From Pseudomonadota bacterium (GTDB lineage Bacteria > Pseudomonadota > Gammaproteobacteria > Steroidobacterales > Woeseiaceae): a stretch of DNA of 9,032 bases. The stretch covers positions 1 through 9,032 of the forward strand of contig JADFGH010000070.1 of the NCBI GenBank assembly GCA_022567775.1. The letters run 5' to 3'. The notes below the pieces were generated by a model. That model was not told where the DNA came from, made no database searches, and saw only the letters and a list, made by a program, of their open reading frames with translations. A program made the position numbers and the translations under genes. Below are positions 1-6,873 of the stretch, one piece after another (positions within the stretch are counted from its first letter, which is position 1; each line of letters begins with the position of its first letter).

Positions 1-823
1 AAGTTATGACGCGACTGTTACGGTCGCCATCATGCATCATGTCCAGCTCGTCGTATGACCGATAGCGCCCTACTTCGTCGAGGAGATCGGAGGACGGCAT
101 GTTCGTGGCGCCGCGGATATGACCTGGTCGGCCGTACATGGAAAACTCACCCCGATAGTGAGCAACGGGCAGTGCGTCGACCAGACTTACGTCGCTATTG
201 TCGATGGCCGCAAGCACCTGGTCGCGGTCCACAATCATTGTCGAGCGGGGAACGGCAGTAAACTGTTTCGCAGCTCGGTTGGCCGGTACTGTTGACAGTG
301 GTCGACCGTCGGCTTTCCAGGCCTCCAGCCCGCCATCGAGCAGCGCCACCCGGTCGAAACCAGCCCAGTGCAGCATCCACCAGACTCGGGCGGCCCAGTC
401 CGGGTTGTTCGCGGCGTACAGGACAACCCGGGAATCATCACCAACACCCAGCGCGCCCATGGCGGCACTAAACTCCCCTGGCGTCGGCATGCTGAACTCC
501 AGCGGGCTGTCGAGGTCGGAGAGATCTCCCGTGAGATCAGCGAATCCGGCAGTCGGTATATGGCCAGCCTCGTAATTTGCCCGTCCACTCACACTCTGCA
601 GCGCGCCATTTTCATCAGGCCCCACGAGGACCGTGCAGTCGAGCACCACCAGATCCGGGTCATCGAGGTGGTCGCTCAACCACTCGGCAGTTACCAGCGT
701 GTCAATCGTTGGCTCGATACTATGCGTAGAGTCGGTCGGTTCGCTTGAGGTCGTACAGGCACTCATGAACGCCAATGTTGCGATCAGGGCGAAGAATTTC
801 CGTGCGCTATGAGCAGATTTCAT
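1..823 (-). CDS. Two-domain rhodanese sulfurtransferase, predicted lipoprotein (3' end outside window)
   Basis: The frame stays open from an ATG at 823 through 274 codons to the left edge, so the gene is cut at its C-terminus. Residues 1-22 form a lipoprotein signal: basic start (K2, R8, K9), hydrophobic FFALIATLAF, then MSAC with C23 as the acylation site. M at -3 is less usual than L. T at +2 is not the inner-membrane retention Asp. The first rhodanese domain covers about 45-178 (AGHIP at 86-90, VWWML at 147-151, LLDGGLEAW at 161-169). Its active-site loop after VVLYA (133-137) has no Cys, as expected for the non-catalytic half of a tandem rhodanese. The second domain starts near 198 (RPGHIRGATN at 232-241) and is cut at VIT, just before the expected catalytic Cys loop. 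The family moves sulfane sulfur from thiosulfate or 3-mercaptopyruvate to cyanide or thiols. Which donor is used cannot be told, and activity rests on the unseen Cys. No clear Shine-Dalgarno or promoter precedes it; the 63-base gap to addA holds a REP element. Confidence 0.88.
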   Translation of the reverse strand, partial: MKSAHSARKFFALIATLAFMSACTTSSEPTDSTHSIEPTIDTLVTAEWLSDHLDDPDLVVLDCTVLVGPDENGALQSVSGRANYEAGHIPTAGFADLTGDLSDLDSPLEFSMPTPGEFSAAMGALGVGDDSRVVLYAANNPDWAARVWWMLHWAGFDRVALLDGGLEAWKADGRPLSTVPANRAAKQFTAVPRSTMIVDRDQVLAAIDNSDVSLVDALPVAHYRGEFSMYGRPGHIRGATNMPSSDLLDEVGRYRSYDELDMMHDGDRNSRVIT

Positions 824-847
824 GCTTGAGAGGCTAGCATAAGTAAG

Positions 848-890
848 GTAATCGCGGCTGAAGCCGCTCCCACAGCCCCGCCGCGATTAC
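848..890 (-). repeat. REP-like palindrome nested in a perfect 10-base inverted repeat at the addA 3' end
   Basis: The arms GTAATCGCGG (890-881, minus strand) and CCGCGATTAC (857-848) are exact reverse complements. Between and overlapping them is a second palindrome, GCGGCT-TC-AGCCGC (867-854), preceded by GTGGGA. The minus-strand string TGTGGGAGCGGCTTCAGCCG (874-855), continuing as CGAT, has the form of the REP elements scattered between genes in Pseudomonas and Xanthomonas, with the GTGG head typical of units mobilised by RAYT (REP-associated tyrosine) transposases. No RAYT gene is present here. The inner and outer stems share 857-854, so they cannot both form fully. The addA TAA stop (889-887) lies inside the outer arm. 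No U-tract follows, so this is not a classic intrinsic terminator. It may still stabilise the 3' end of the addBA message or reduce read-through into the sulfurtransferase gene. Confidence 0.75.
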
Positions 891-3800
891 AATTCGCAGA
901 ATTTTTGTAACAACGGGAAATACAGTGCCGTGCGCACCGGCGCATCGGTCAAATTACGGTAAAGGGCTGCATACAAATCGAGCTGCGGCCGGTAACGGGC
1001 TGCTTCCTGCTCAAGGAATCCCTCGAGGTCACCGCCCTCGTGGGTGCTGGTCTTGTAGTCGACAATCCAGTGAACTCCTTCATCGTCGATACGAATCCGG
1101 TCGATTACGACCGACCGGAGCTGTCCATCGATTACGCCGCTCACCGCCAATTCTGTCTCGCCGTCACCGAACAGGACCCAGCGACCTTTCTCATCGCTGG
1201 AGATTTTCCGAAGTGCAACCGCTACACGATCACACACTGCTTCGATTTCCTCTTCTCTCACCCCCAGTGCGCGCGCCCACCGCCCGCTGGTCCGGTGCAA
1301 CCTTTCCTTATCGTCAATGTCGGCGATGCCATCTGACATCCTTTGTAACCAGCGATGCACGATGGTCCCCGCATGGCGCGCCGCCGAACCAACCCAGTGA
1401 TACTCGACTTGCGACTCGTTGCCCGCTGCAGACTGATCGGCGCCGCCCCTGCGTCCCGGCAAGGGCGGCGCACTGGAAGGTGGCTCTGACTTCAGCCGGC
1501 GCAACACCGGAGCGACCAGATGCGCTTCATCGCCAGCGTAGGAAGCGGCGCTCTCGGCGATGCCTGATTCTGCAAATGCCCGCGCGACGACCGGCTCGAT
1601 CGCGGGCCAGAGACGATGGAACAGGCTCCTGCCGTCCGGCTGCCGGTACGACTGGCCGTCCGCTGTCAGGCCAACGTTGCCGATCAGCTGCAGACTCTTG
1701 ACCGCACGCGTGCAGGCCACATAGAGCAGGCGGTCGAGTTCGAGCCGCTCCTTGTCTCTTTGTGTTGCCTCGATGAACTGGTGCAGCGGATCATTTTCGA
1801 GCTCGCTGCGGGGCCCTACCGTACTGATAATCATTTCACTGCGGCCGTCACTACCGGTATTGATCAGCCAGCTCAGTACCGCTCTGTCACTGACTCTCGC
1901 CGCTCTGCCCAGGCCATGCAGCACTACGTGGTCGAACTGAAGTCCCTTGGCCTTGTGCATGGTCATGATTTGCAGACGGCAGTCAGGATCGAGCCTGCTC
2001 GATACCCGCTCCCGGTCCAGCATGCGCTCGAGATCATTAACGTCGGCCAGCGAACCGGCCGACTCGATTCTCCCGATGACGTCCAGGAAGCGATAGACAT
2101 TGTCGAGCTGTTCTGCGTCTCGCAATAAAGAGGGACCAGCCAATGCATACCAGGCCCGCTCGACACGATCACGCAAAGTTTCAGTGGCACTGCCGCGCGT
2201 CGAAGCAACCATCCTTTCGCGGAATTTTGTCAGCCGCTCGACGGCGTCGACGGACAGGGTTGCCATTCGATCCTGATCATCAAGCAACTCAACGACAGTG
2301 CTGCTTGCGTCATTCTTGACGATGCTGTGAAGATCACTCCAGCACAGCCCCACCCATGGGCCACGTAACAGGGCCAGCCAGGCAAGCCGGTCCGACTCAT
2401 GGCACAGCGCCCTGGTCAGCGCAAGCAGGTCAATGATCTCCGGCAAATCAGTCAACTTGTCGATTTCAAGCGCCTGGTATGGAATGGCCGCAAGCCGAAG
2501 TTGGTGAGTGAGTGCCGGCAAAATAGTTCTGCTGCGGACCAGGACGGCAACGCCCTCGTCCGGGTGCTGGTGCAGGCACTCCCTGATAACCTCAAGCGTG
2601 TATCGGGCCTCCTCGTCGGGACTGGCGTCGAACAGCGGATGTATTCGATACTCGCCGGAATTCGCGTGCTCCTCGACCGGCACTGATTCAGAGTAGGAGA
2701 TTGCACCGCTGGATACATCGTCCTGTGAGGGCAGAATCTGGCTGAATATTGTGTTGAACCAATGTACAAGATGCTCACCGGAGCGAAAATTTCTCCGCAG
2801 TATCAGTGAATCGAGTTTGACGCCACCGATGCCGTTAAGTCGCGCCAGCAAGAACTGTCCGACCTCGGCATCACGAAACCGGTAAATCGATTGCATAGGA
2901 TCGCCGACGCAGAACAAGGTGCGTCCGTCGCCCGGCGACCAGCCCGCCGTCAGTTTTTTCAACAAACCGTATTGACTGAGCGACGTGTCCTGCATTTCGT
3001 CAACCAGCAGGTGCCTGAGCTGATAGTCGAGCATTAACGCGATTTCACCCGGTTGGTCGAGCGGCCCAAGCGCATGGTTCGCAGCCAACGCCACCTGGAT
3101 ATGATCACTGACGCCGCGTTCGCTGAACAGCCGTTGCAACTCCCCCACCGCCAGTGGCAACAATTTCAGCAATGCCAGCAGTACGTCCCATTGTTGGTCA
3201 ACGTATCGTGGCTCAGGCAAGCTGCGAATGCGCAACAGGTTTTGATGCAGATCCGGCAACTCGCGCAGCTGATCGATCAGCGCGTACAGGGATTTCTTCT
3301 GGCCTTTATCACCAGCCGGGAAGCCGTCGTTCTTGTTGATACTCTTTCGCCAGTCGCCGCCTTTTGTCAGCAGGAGTCCGGAGATCGCCTGCCAGGCAAC
3401 GCGATCGCCCGCAGCCCTGCCCGGCAGTTTGTTGCCGGGGGCTAATCCACACAGCGGATGGTCCGGTTTGTCACTTTTATGCAGATTGTCAATGGCGTAG
3501 CTAATCAGGGCGAGAAGTTCAGACGCACGCTGTTCCGTGAATAGTCTGCTCAGGCGGGTCAATTGCTGCACGACGATGTTCTCGATATTTTTTTCGAGTT
3601 GCCTGCGTGCTTCGATCGCGTTCTGTGGATCGGACAGACCGCTACCAGTCATCGCCAGCCATTGATCCCGGTAAGCGAGCATTCGCGAAATGTGCGAAAT
3701 GTAAAGGCCCGTGTGATTGTCCAGGTGCATGAGTACACAGGCAACGGACTCTCCGGCGCCGTCCGTGGCGTCAAGGTTGTCAAACGTTGCGGCCGCAGCG

Positions 3801-4276
3801 GCGCGGTACATGGCGCTCATCTCCGCACCGGTCAGCGTGGCGCCGATCCCCCCAAGCCCGGAGCTAAGCGGCAGTGATCTGGCAATACCTGCGCCAAAAG
3901 CATCGACTGTCTGGATTCGCATGCGGCCAGGTGACTGGATGAGATTCCAGGCTAGCTTGCGATCGCGCGCCAGCGCCGCGGATGCTGCCCGGAACGTAGT
4001 ACGTTCGTGTTCTGCCGCGGGTGCAACACCATCGCGCGCGAGCCGCAACGCGCCGATAACCCGTAGTTTCATTTCGGACGCAGCTTTTCGCGTAAAGGTA
4101 ATCGCCAGGATTTCTTCCGGATTGTTCACTATTGCCAGCAGTTTCAGGTAGCGCTGGATCAGCAATTCTGTTTTGCCGGAACCGGCTGGCGCCTGCACGA
4201 TTGCTGAGCGTTTTACGTTAAGCGCAGCGGCGCGCGAGCGCCCGTCTGCCTGCAGTAGCTCGAGGTCAGTGAGCAC
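887..4276 (-). CDS. addA: AddA: UvrD-type helicase/PD-(D/E)XK nuclease subunit of AddAB
   Basis: A full-length 1129-residue superfamily 1A helicase fused to a RecB-family nuclease, the motor and 3'-strand nuclease of AddAB double-strand-break resection in the cytoplasm. The helicase motifs are intact: Walker A APAGSGKT (29-36), motif Ia AITFTRKAASEM (58-69), IQTVDAFG (121-128), Walker B LVDEMQD (424-430), motif III FCVGDPMQSIYRF (455-467), motif IV LRRNFRS (493-499), motif V MTMHKAKGLQFD (771-782) and motif VI LYVACTRA (851-858). A Pro/Ser-rich linker (about 930-955) leads to the nuclease, with H974, D1059 (VIDRI), D1073-Y-K1075 (VDYKT) and Q1098/Y1102 (QLDLY). All the metal-binding and catalytic positions are present, so both activities should work. 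The start is GTG at 4276, supported by a Shine-Dalgarno and an 11-base overlap with the addB end. That overlap implies translational coupling. TAA at 889-887 lies in the downstream inverted repeat. A lone UvrD or RecB is unlikely: there is no RecC or RecD, and the AddB-like partner is adjacent. Confidence 0.95.
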   Translation of the reverse strand: MLTDLELLQADGRSRAAALNVKRSAIVQAPAGSGKTELLIQRYLKLLAIVNNPEEILAITFTRKAASEMKLRVIGALRLARDGVAPAAEHERTTFRAASAALARDRKLAWNLIQSPGRMRIQTVDAFGAGIARSLPLSSGLGGIGATLTGAEMSAMYRAAAAATFDNLDATDGAGESVACVLMHLDNHTGLYISHISRMLAYRDQWLAMTGSGLSDPQNAIEARRQLEKNIENIVVQQLTRLSRLFTEQRASELLALISYAIDNLHKSDKPDHPLCGLAPGNKLPGRAAGDRVAWQAISGLLLTKGGDWRKSINKNDGFPAGDKGQKKSLYALIDQLRELPDLHQNLLRIRSLPEPRYVDQQWDVLLALLKLLPLAVGELQRLFSERGVSDHIQVALAANHALGPLDQPGEIALMLDYQLRHLLVDEMQDTSLSQYGLLKKLTAGWSPGDGRTLFCVGDPMQSIYRFRDAEVGQFLLARLNGIGGVKLDSLILRRNFRSGEHLVHWFNTIFSQILPSQDDVSSGAISYSESVPVEEHANSGEYRIHPLFDASPDEEARYTLEVIRECLHQHPDEGVAVLVRSRTILPALTHQLRLAAIPYQALEIDKLTDLPEIIDLLALTRALCHESDRLAWLALLRGPWVGLCWSDLHSIVKNDASSTVVELLDDQDRMATLSVDAVERLTKFRERMVASTRGSATETLRDRVERAWYALAGPSLLRDAEQLDNVYRFLDVIGRIESAGSLADVNDLERMLDRERVSSRLDPDCRLQIMTMHKAKGLQFDHVVLHGLGRAARVSDRAVLSWLINTGSDGRSEMIISTVGPRSELENDPLHQFIEATQRDKERLELDRLLYVACTRAVKSLQLIGNVGLTADGQSYRQPDGRSLFHRLWPAIEPVVARAFAESGIAESAASYAGDEAHLVAPVLRRLKSEPPSSAPPLPGRRGGADQSAAGNESQVEYHWVGSAARHAGTIVHRWLQRMSDGIADIDDKERLHRTSGRWARALGVREEEIEAVCDRVAVALRKISSDEKGRWVLFGDGETELAVSGVIDGQLRSVVIDRIRIDDEGVHWIVDYKTSTHEGGDLEGFLEQEAARYRPQLDLYAALYRNLTDAPVRTALYFPLLQKFCEL

Positions 4277-6869
4277 GCCTGGCTTCCTCGAGGCGGCTCA
4301 GAATGCCAAGTGGGCGCCCTTCATCCGCCGTCAGCAGCAGATTGATACGCACATCGCCGGCCGCGATTTCCCTGAGTGCCCGGTGCACCTCGTCGCACCA
4401 TGCAGCGAGTCGTTCCGGCCATGCATCCTGTCGGGCAACATCCGACTCCACGCTGCCGGGCGTCCCTTTGTAACTGATCGAGCGGCTGTCTATGTTGATG
4501 AGTGCGAGTCCGCCAACCGTTTCCTGCAATACGTCCGCATACACAACAAGCTGCAGGTCCAGTGGATCACCATCCCTGTTGAGCAGATTCTTAGGCCTGC
4601 CGGTCTTGTAGTCGATGACGAGTAGCGAGCCATCTGTGAGACGATCGATGCGGTCGATCCTGAGCTTGAGCCGGACACCGTATGCTGCGGAGTCGATCGA
4701 TTTTTCTACATCCACGACCACATACGCGGGGCGTTCGATCTCCGCGCTGACAAAACTTCGTAACAGCCGAAACAGCCGTGTCCGCTCGAGACCCAGCAGT
4801 CGCGCGTGCGTTGCATCCGCATGCCGCAGATGACCGGCAAGCGCCGAATCGATCGCACTGCCCAGGCGCTGTTCGAGATTCGCCGAATCCCAGTTTTTTA
4901 CGTCTGCCTGGCTCGGGCGGCCGGCAAACAAGGTATGCAGGGCGTTGTGGATGATATCGCCACGCACACCCGGAGCAATGCCGGGCTCGATGGCGTCGGG
5001 ACGCCTGACCCCGAGGCGACCGTAAACGAATGCAGCGAAAGGCTCGACGGATTGTCGCTGTACCGTGTAAGCACCGCCTCTGACGGTTTCGTCCGCGGTT
5101 ACCGCAGGCACGGGATCATCCGTGATCATTGCCGTCGCGTCTGTTCCGTAAAAGCGGGCGGCATGCCAGCCCGGATCTCCTGGTCCGCTATAGATATCAA
5201 GGGCCATCTCGTCCAGCAGGCTGCTGGCCGCCAACTCTGACTCGCCATCGCTTCGCGGCCAACTGAAGACCGCCGTTGGTGCGCAGCCCGCCAGGCGCTG
5301 CAACACGCGCCTCGAAAACAGGAGCGTGTCGGCAGGTGTCGCATCGGGCAGGCCGGATTCTTTTTGCAGTTCGCGCGACAGCAGCGACGAAGGATTGCCG
5401 GCAGGCGGCCAAAGACCTGCATGCATCCCGCTAATCCACACGTGGTCGAATTCCATGCCGGCAGCCTCGAGTGTGCCCATCAGCGACACGACGCCAGCAT
5501 CTGCTTCAGGTTGAAAAATGACATCCGCCGCAAGCGAGGCAAGCCGCAGCACCGCCTCATTGAATCGCAGTTGCGGCGTTACGATTGCCGTTCTTGCCAG
5601 TTCATTCAGCAACTCGCGCCAGCGGTTGACGAGCTGGAATTCGCTGCTTGTCAGTGCTCCCTCGCCCGGCCAGCACCATTCGCTCAGCAATGAATCCATG
5701 CGGCCTGCCCAATATGCCGGGCTGGCCGCATGTCGCACATCCTGTTGTAACGCGATGACTGCTTGCATGCCGCGGAACCAGGCGAGTGAATCCGCGCTTT
5801 CGTCCCTGCCTTTGAGTGCCCGCAAAAGACTGCCGGCCGACCACGACTGATCGGGCAGCCTGCGCAATTTGAGCTCCAGGCGGCTGCGCCCCGCTAATTG
5901 CTGGCTGGCCACGCATTTGCTGCGAAGTAACAGGCTGATCTCTCGCGTGGAAAGGCCGTGATGGATCCACCGCAGGATCAACAATGCGCTGGAAATAGCG
6001 GGAAAATCCGACAGCTTGCGACCGTAAGATACATTGACCGCCGCGCGTAAGCCCTCGCCATCGTACTGCCAGCCCGGTGCCAGGCCTTCGCGAACCAGTC
6101 GCGCGGTTCTGTCTGCCTCGCTTTGCAAGGCCGGACTGATGACCGCTATCTTCGCCTCCGCATCACTTTGCAAAATATGCCGCGCCCAGGCGCCCGCCGC
6201 GCGCATCTCGGCATCATGATCTGCAAACGACGCCACGCTTGCATGAGCGCCCATATCAGGTTGCGGCGCCGAGCGCACTGTGCAACCAGCCGCCGCCAAG
6301 GCATCGATGACCTCCGTCACCGCGGGCGAAAAGCGGTCAAATCCGGCAACAACCACCGCCCTCGGCGCACGGGTGAGTTTGTTTGCCAGCAATCCCGCAA
6401 CCAGCCGTGGGATGCTGTCCCGGTCCGTCCAGGCAGCCGATTCCAACAGCGCCTGGTAATCTGCCGCTGCGGCCGCAAACATCTGCTCATCGGGGCTGCG
6501 CGCTGATGCTGCGAGGTCAGCCAGGGGAACATTCCAGGCCTTGAGTGTCTGCCAGGCATCACGCGCCTGCCGAATGACACCGCTCAAGGCAGGCACGGCG
6601 TCCGGCGCGTGTTTCCTGAGGCAGCGTTCCCACAGGATCGAACTGGAAAAATCATCGATGGTAAGCGGCAACGGCAGCGGGTCGGCAACGGCTTCGAGTT
6701 GCCGCTTGCACCAGTCGTTCCAGAAACTAATTGCGGGCGTTACCCAGGACTGGACGCCGGCTTCCAGCTGTTGCGCCGCATACGCAGCCTGAAGTTCGCG
6801 CGTCAGGCGCCGGCTGGCCGTGATGACGACTGCATCCCGGGCAATTGCGTCCTTAAGCCATAGGTACAT
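4266..6869 (-). CDS. AddB-like PD-(D/E)XK nuclease subunit, lacking Fe-S cysteines
   Basis: An 867-residue protein matching the proteobacterial 'probable DNA repair protein' branch of AddB (about 900 residues, TIGR03623 type), the expected partner of AddA. The N-terminus reads VVITASRRLTREL (14-26) where a motor helicase would have Walker A, so no ATPase is expected. VVVAGFDRFSP (172-182) and MEFDHVWISGMHAGLWPP (472-489) are AddB-type landmarks of the helicase-like core. The nuclease domain is about 600-867: H641 in RGDIIHNALH, D739 in LRIDRID, D753-Y-K755 in VIDYKTG, and Q773/Y777 in LQLVVY. The catalytic set looks complete, so it probably cuts the 5'-ended strand. Oddly, the [4Fe-4S] ligands found in AddB-type nucleases are missing. 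The CPF position reads EPF (E609), and the C-terminus has no Cys after C825. The ATG at 6869 begins 4 bases after the aminotransferase stop, with no clear Shine-Dalgarno, suggesting coupled translation. The end overlaps addA by 11 bases. No gene symbol is given because this branch is divergent from classical AddB. Confidence 0.88.
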   Translation of the reverse strand: MYLWLKDAIARDAVVITASRRLTRELQAAYAAQQLEAGVQSWVTPAISFWNDWCKRQLEAVADPLPLPLTIDDFSSSILWERCLRKHAPDAVPALSGVIRQARDAWQTLKAWNVPLADLAASARSPDEQMFAAAAADYQALLESAAWTDRDSIPRLVAGLLANKLTRAPRAVVVAGFDRFSPAVTEVIDALAAAGCTVRSAPQPDMGAHASVASFADHDAEMRAAGAWARHILQSDAEAKIAVISPALQSEADRTARLVREGLAPGWQYDGEGLRAAVNVSYGRKLSDFPAISSALLILRWIHHGLSTREISLLLRSKCVASQQLAGRSRLELKLRRLPDQSWSAGSLLRALKGRDESADSLAWFRGMQAVIALQQDVRHAASPAYWAGRMDSLLSEWCWPGEGALTSSEFQLVNRWRELLNELARTAIVTPQLRFNEAVLRLASLAADVIFQPEADAGVVSLMGTLEAAGMEFDHVWISGMHAGLWPPAGNPSSLLSRELQKESGLPDATPADTLLFSRRVLQRLAGCAPTAVFSWPRSDGESELAASSLLDEMALDIYSGPGDPGWHAARFYGTDATAMITDDPVPAVTADETVRGGAYTVQRQSVEPFAAFVYGRLGVRRPDAIEPGIAPGVRGDIIHNALHTLFAGRPSQADVKNWDSANLEQRLGSAIDSALAGHLRHADATHARLLGLERTRLFRLLRSFVSAEIERPAYVVVDVEKSIDSAAYGVRLKLRIDRIDRLTDGSLLVIDYKTGRPKNLLNRDGDPLDLQLVVYADVLQETVGGLALINIDSRSISYKGTPGSVESDVARQDAWPERLAAWCDEVHRALREIAAGDVRINLLLTADEGRPLGILSRLEEARRAH
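4283..4289 (-). promoter_or_regulatory. Ribosome binding site supporting the GTG start of addA
   Basis: GAGGAAG on the minus strand lies 6 bases before the GTG at 4276 (8 bases counted from GAGGA). It sits inside the addB-like coding sequence, where it encodes part of the Glu-Glu pair near the C-terminus. It is the only good Shine-Dalgarno match I saw at any gene start in the window. It supports the GTG call and coupling to addB translation. Confidence 0.6.
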
Positions 6870-6873
6870 CGGG

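Noticed and set aside
55..748. Open frames on the plus strand (55-261, 198-575, 368-748) and a minus-strand frame at 235-588 in the left region
   Set aside because: They are Arg/Ser/Pro-rich with no recognisable motif and lie over the sulfurtransferase frame on the minus strand, which reads through all of 823-1 with clear rhodanese and lipobox motifs.
826..840. TATGCT as a -10 box for the sulfurtransferase gene
   Set aside because: It has no plausible -35 at 16-18 bases and would leave only a handful of bases of leader before the ATG.
822..840. Six-codon ORF (ATG at 840, stop overlapping the sulfurtransferase ATG as ATGA) as a leader peptide
   Set aside because: It has no Shine-Dalgarno and a frame this short arises easily by chance.
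864..868. AGCGG inside the REP as a Chi site for AddAB (the Bacillus subtilis Chi sequence)
   Set aside because: Five bases occur by chance many times per window, Chi sequences differ between lineages, and this AddAB is not of the Bacillus type.
848..890. Classic Rho-independent terminator for the addBA unit
   Set aside because: The stem is strong but no run of U follows it on the minus strand (sequence after 848 is CTTACTTATG), so REP is the better description.
925..6863. Many plus-strand frames of 60-258 codons opposite addA and addB (for example 925-1701 and 1616-2128)
   Set aside because: They are antisense shadows of GC-rich coding sequence with atypical composition and no family motif.
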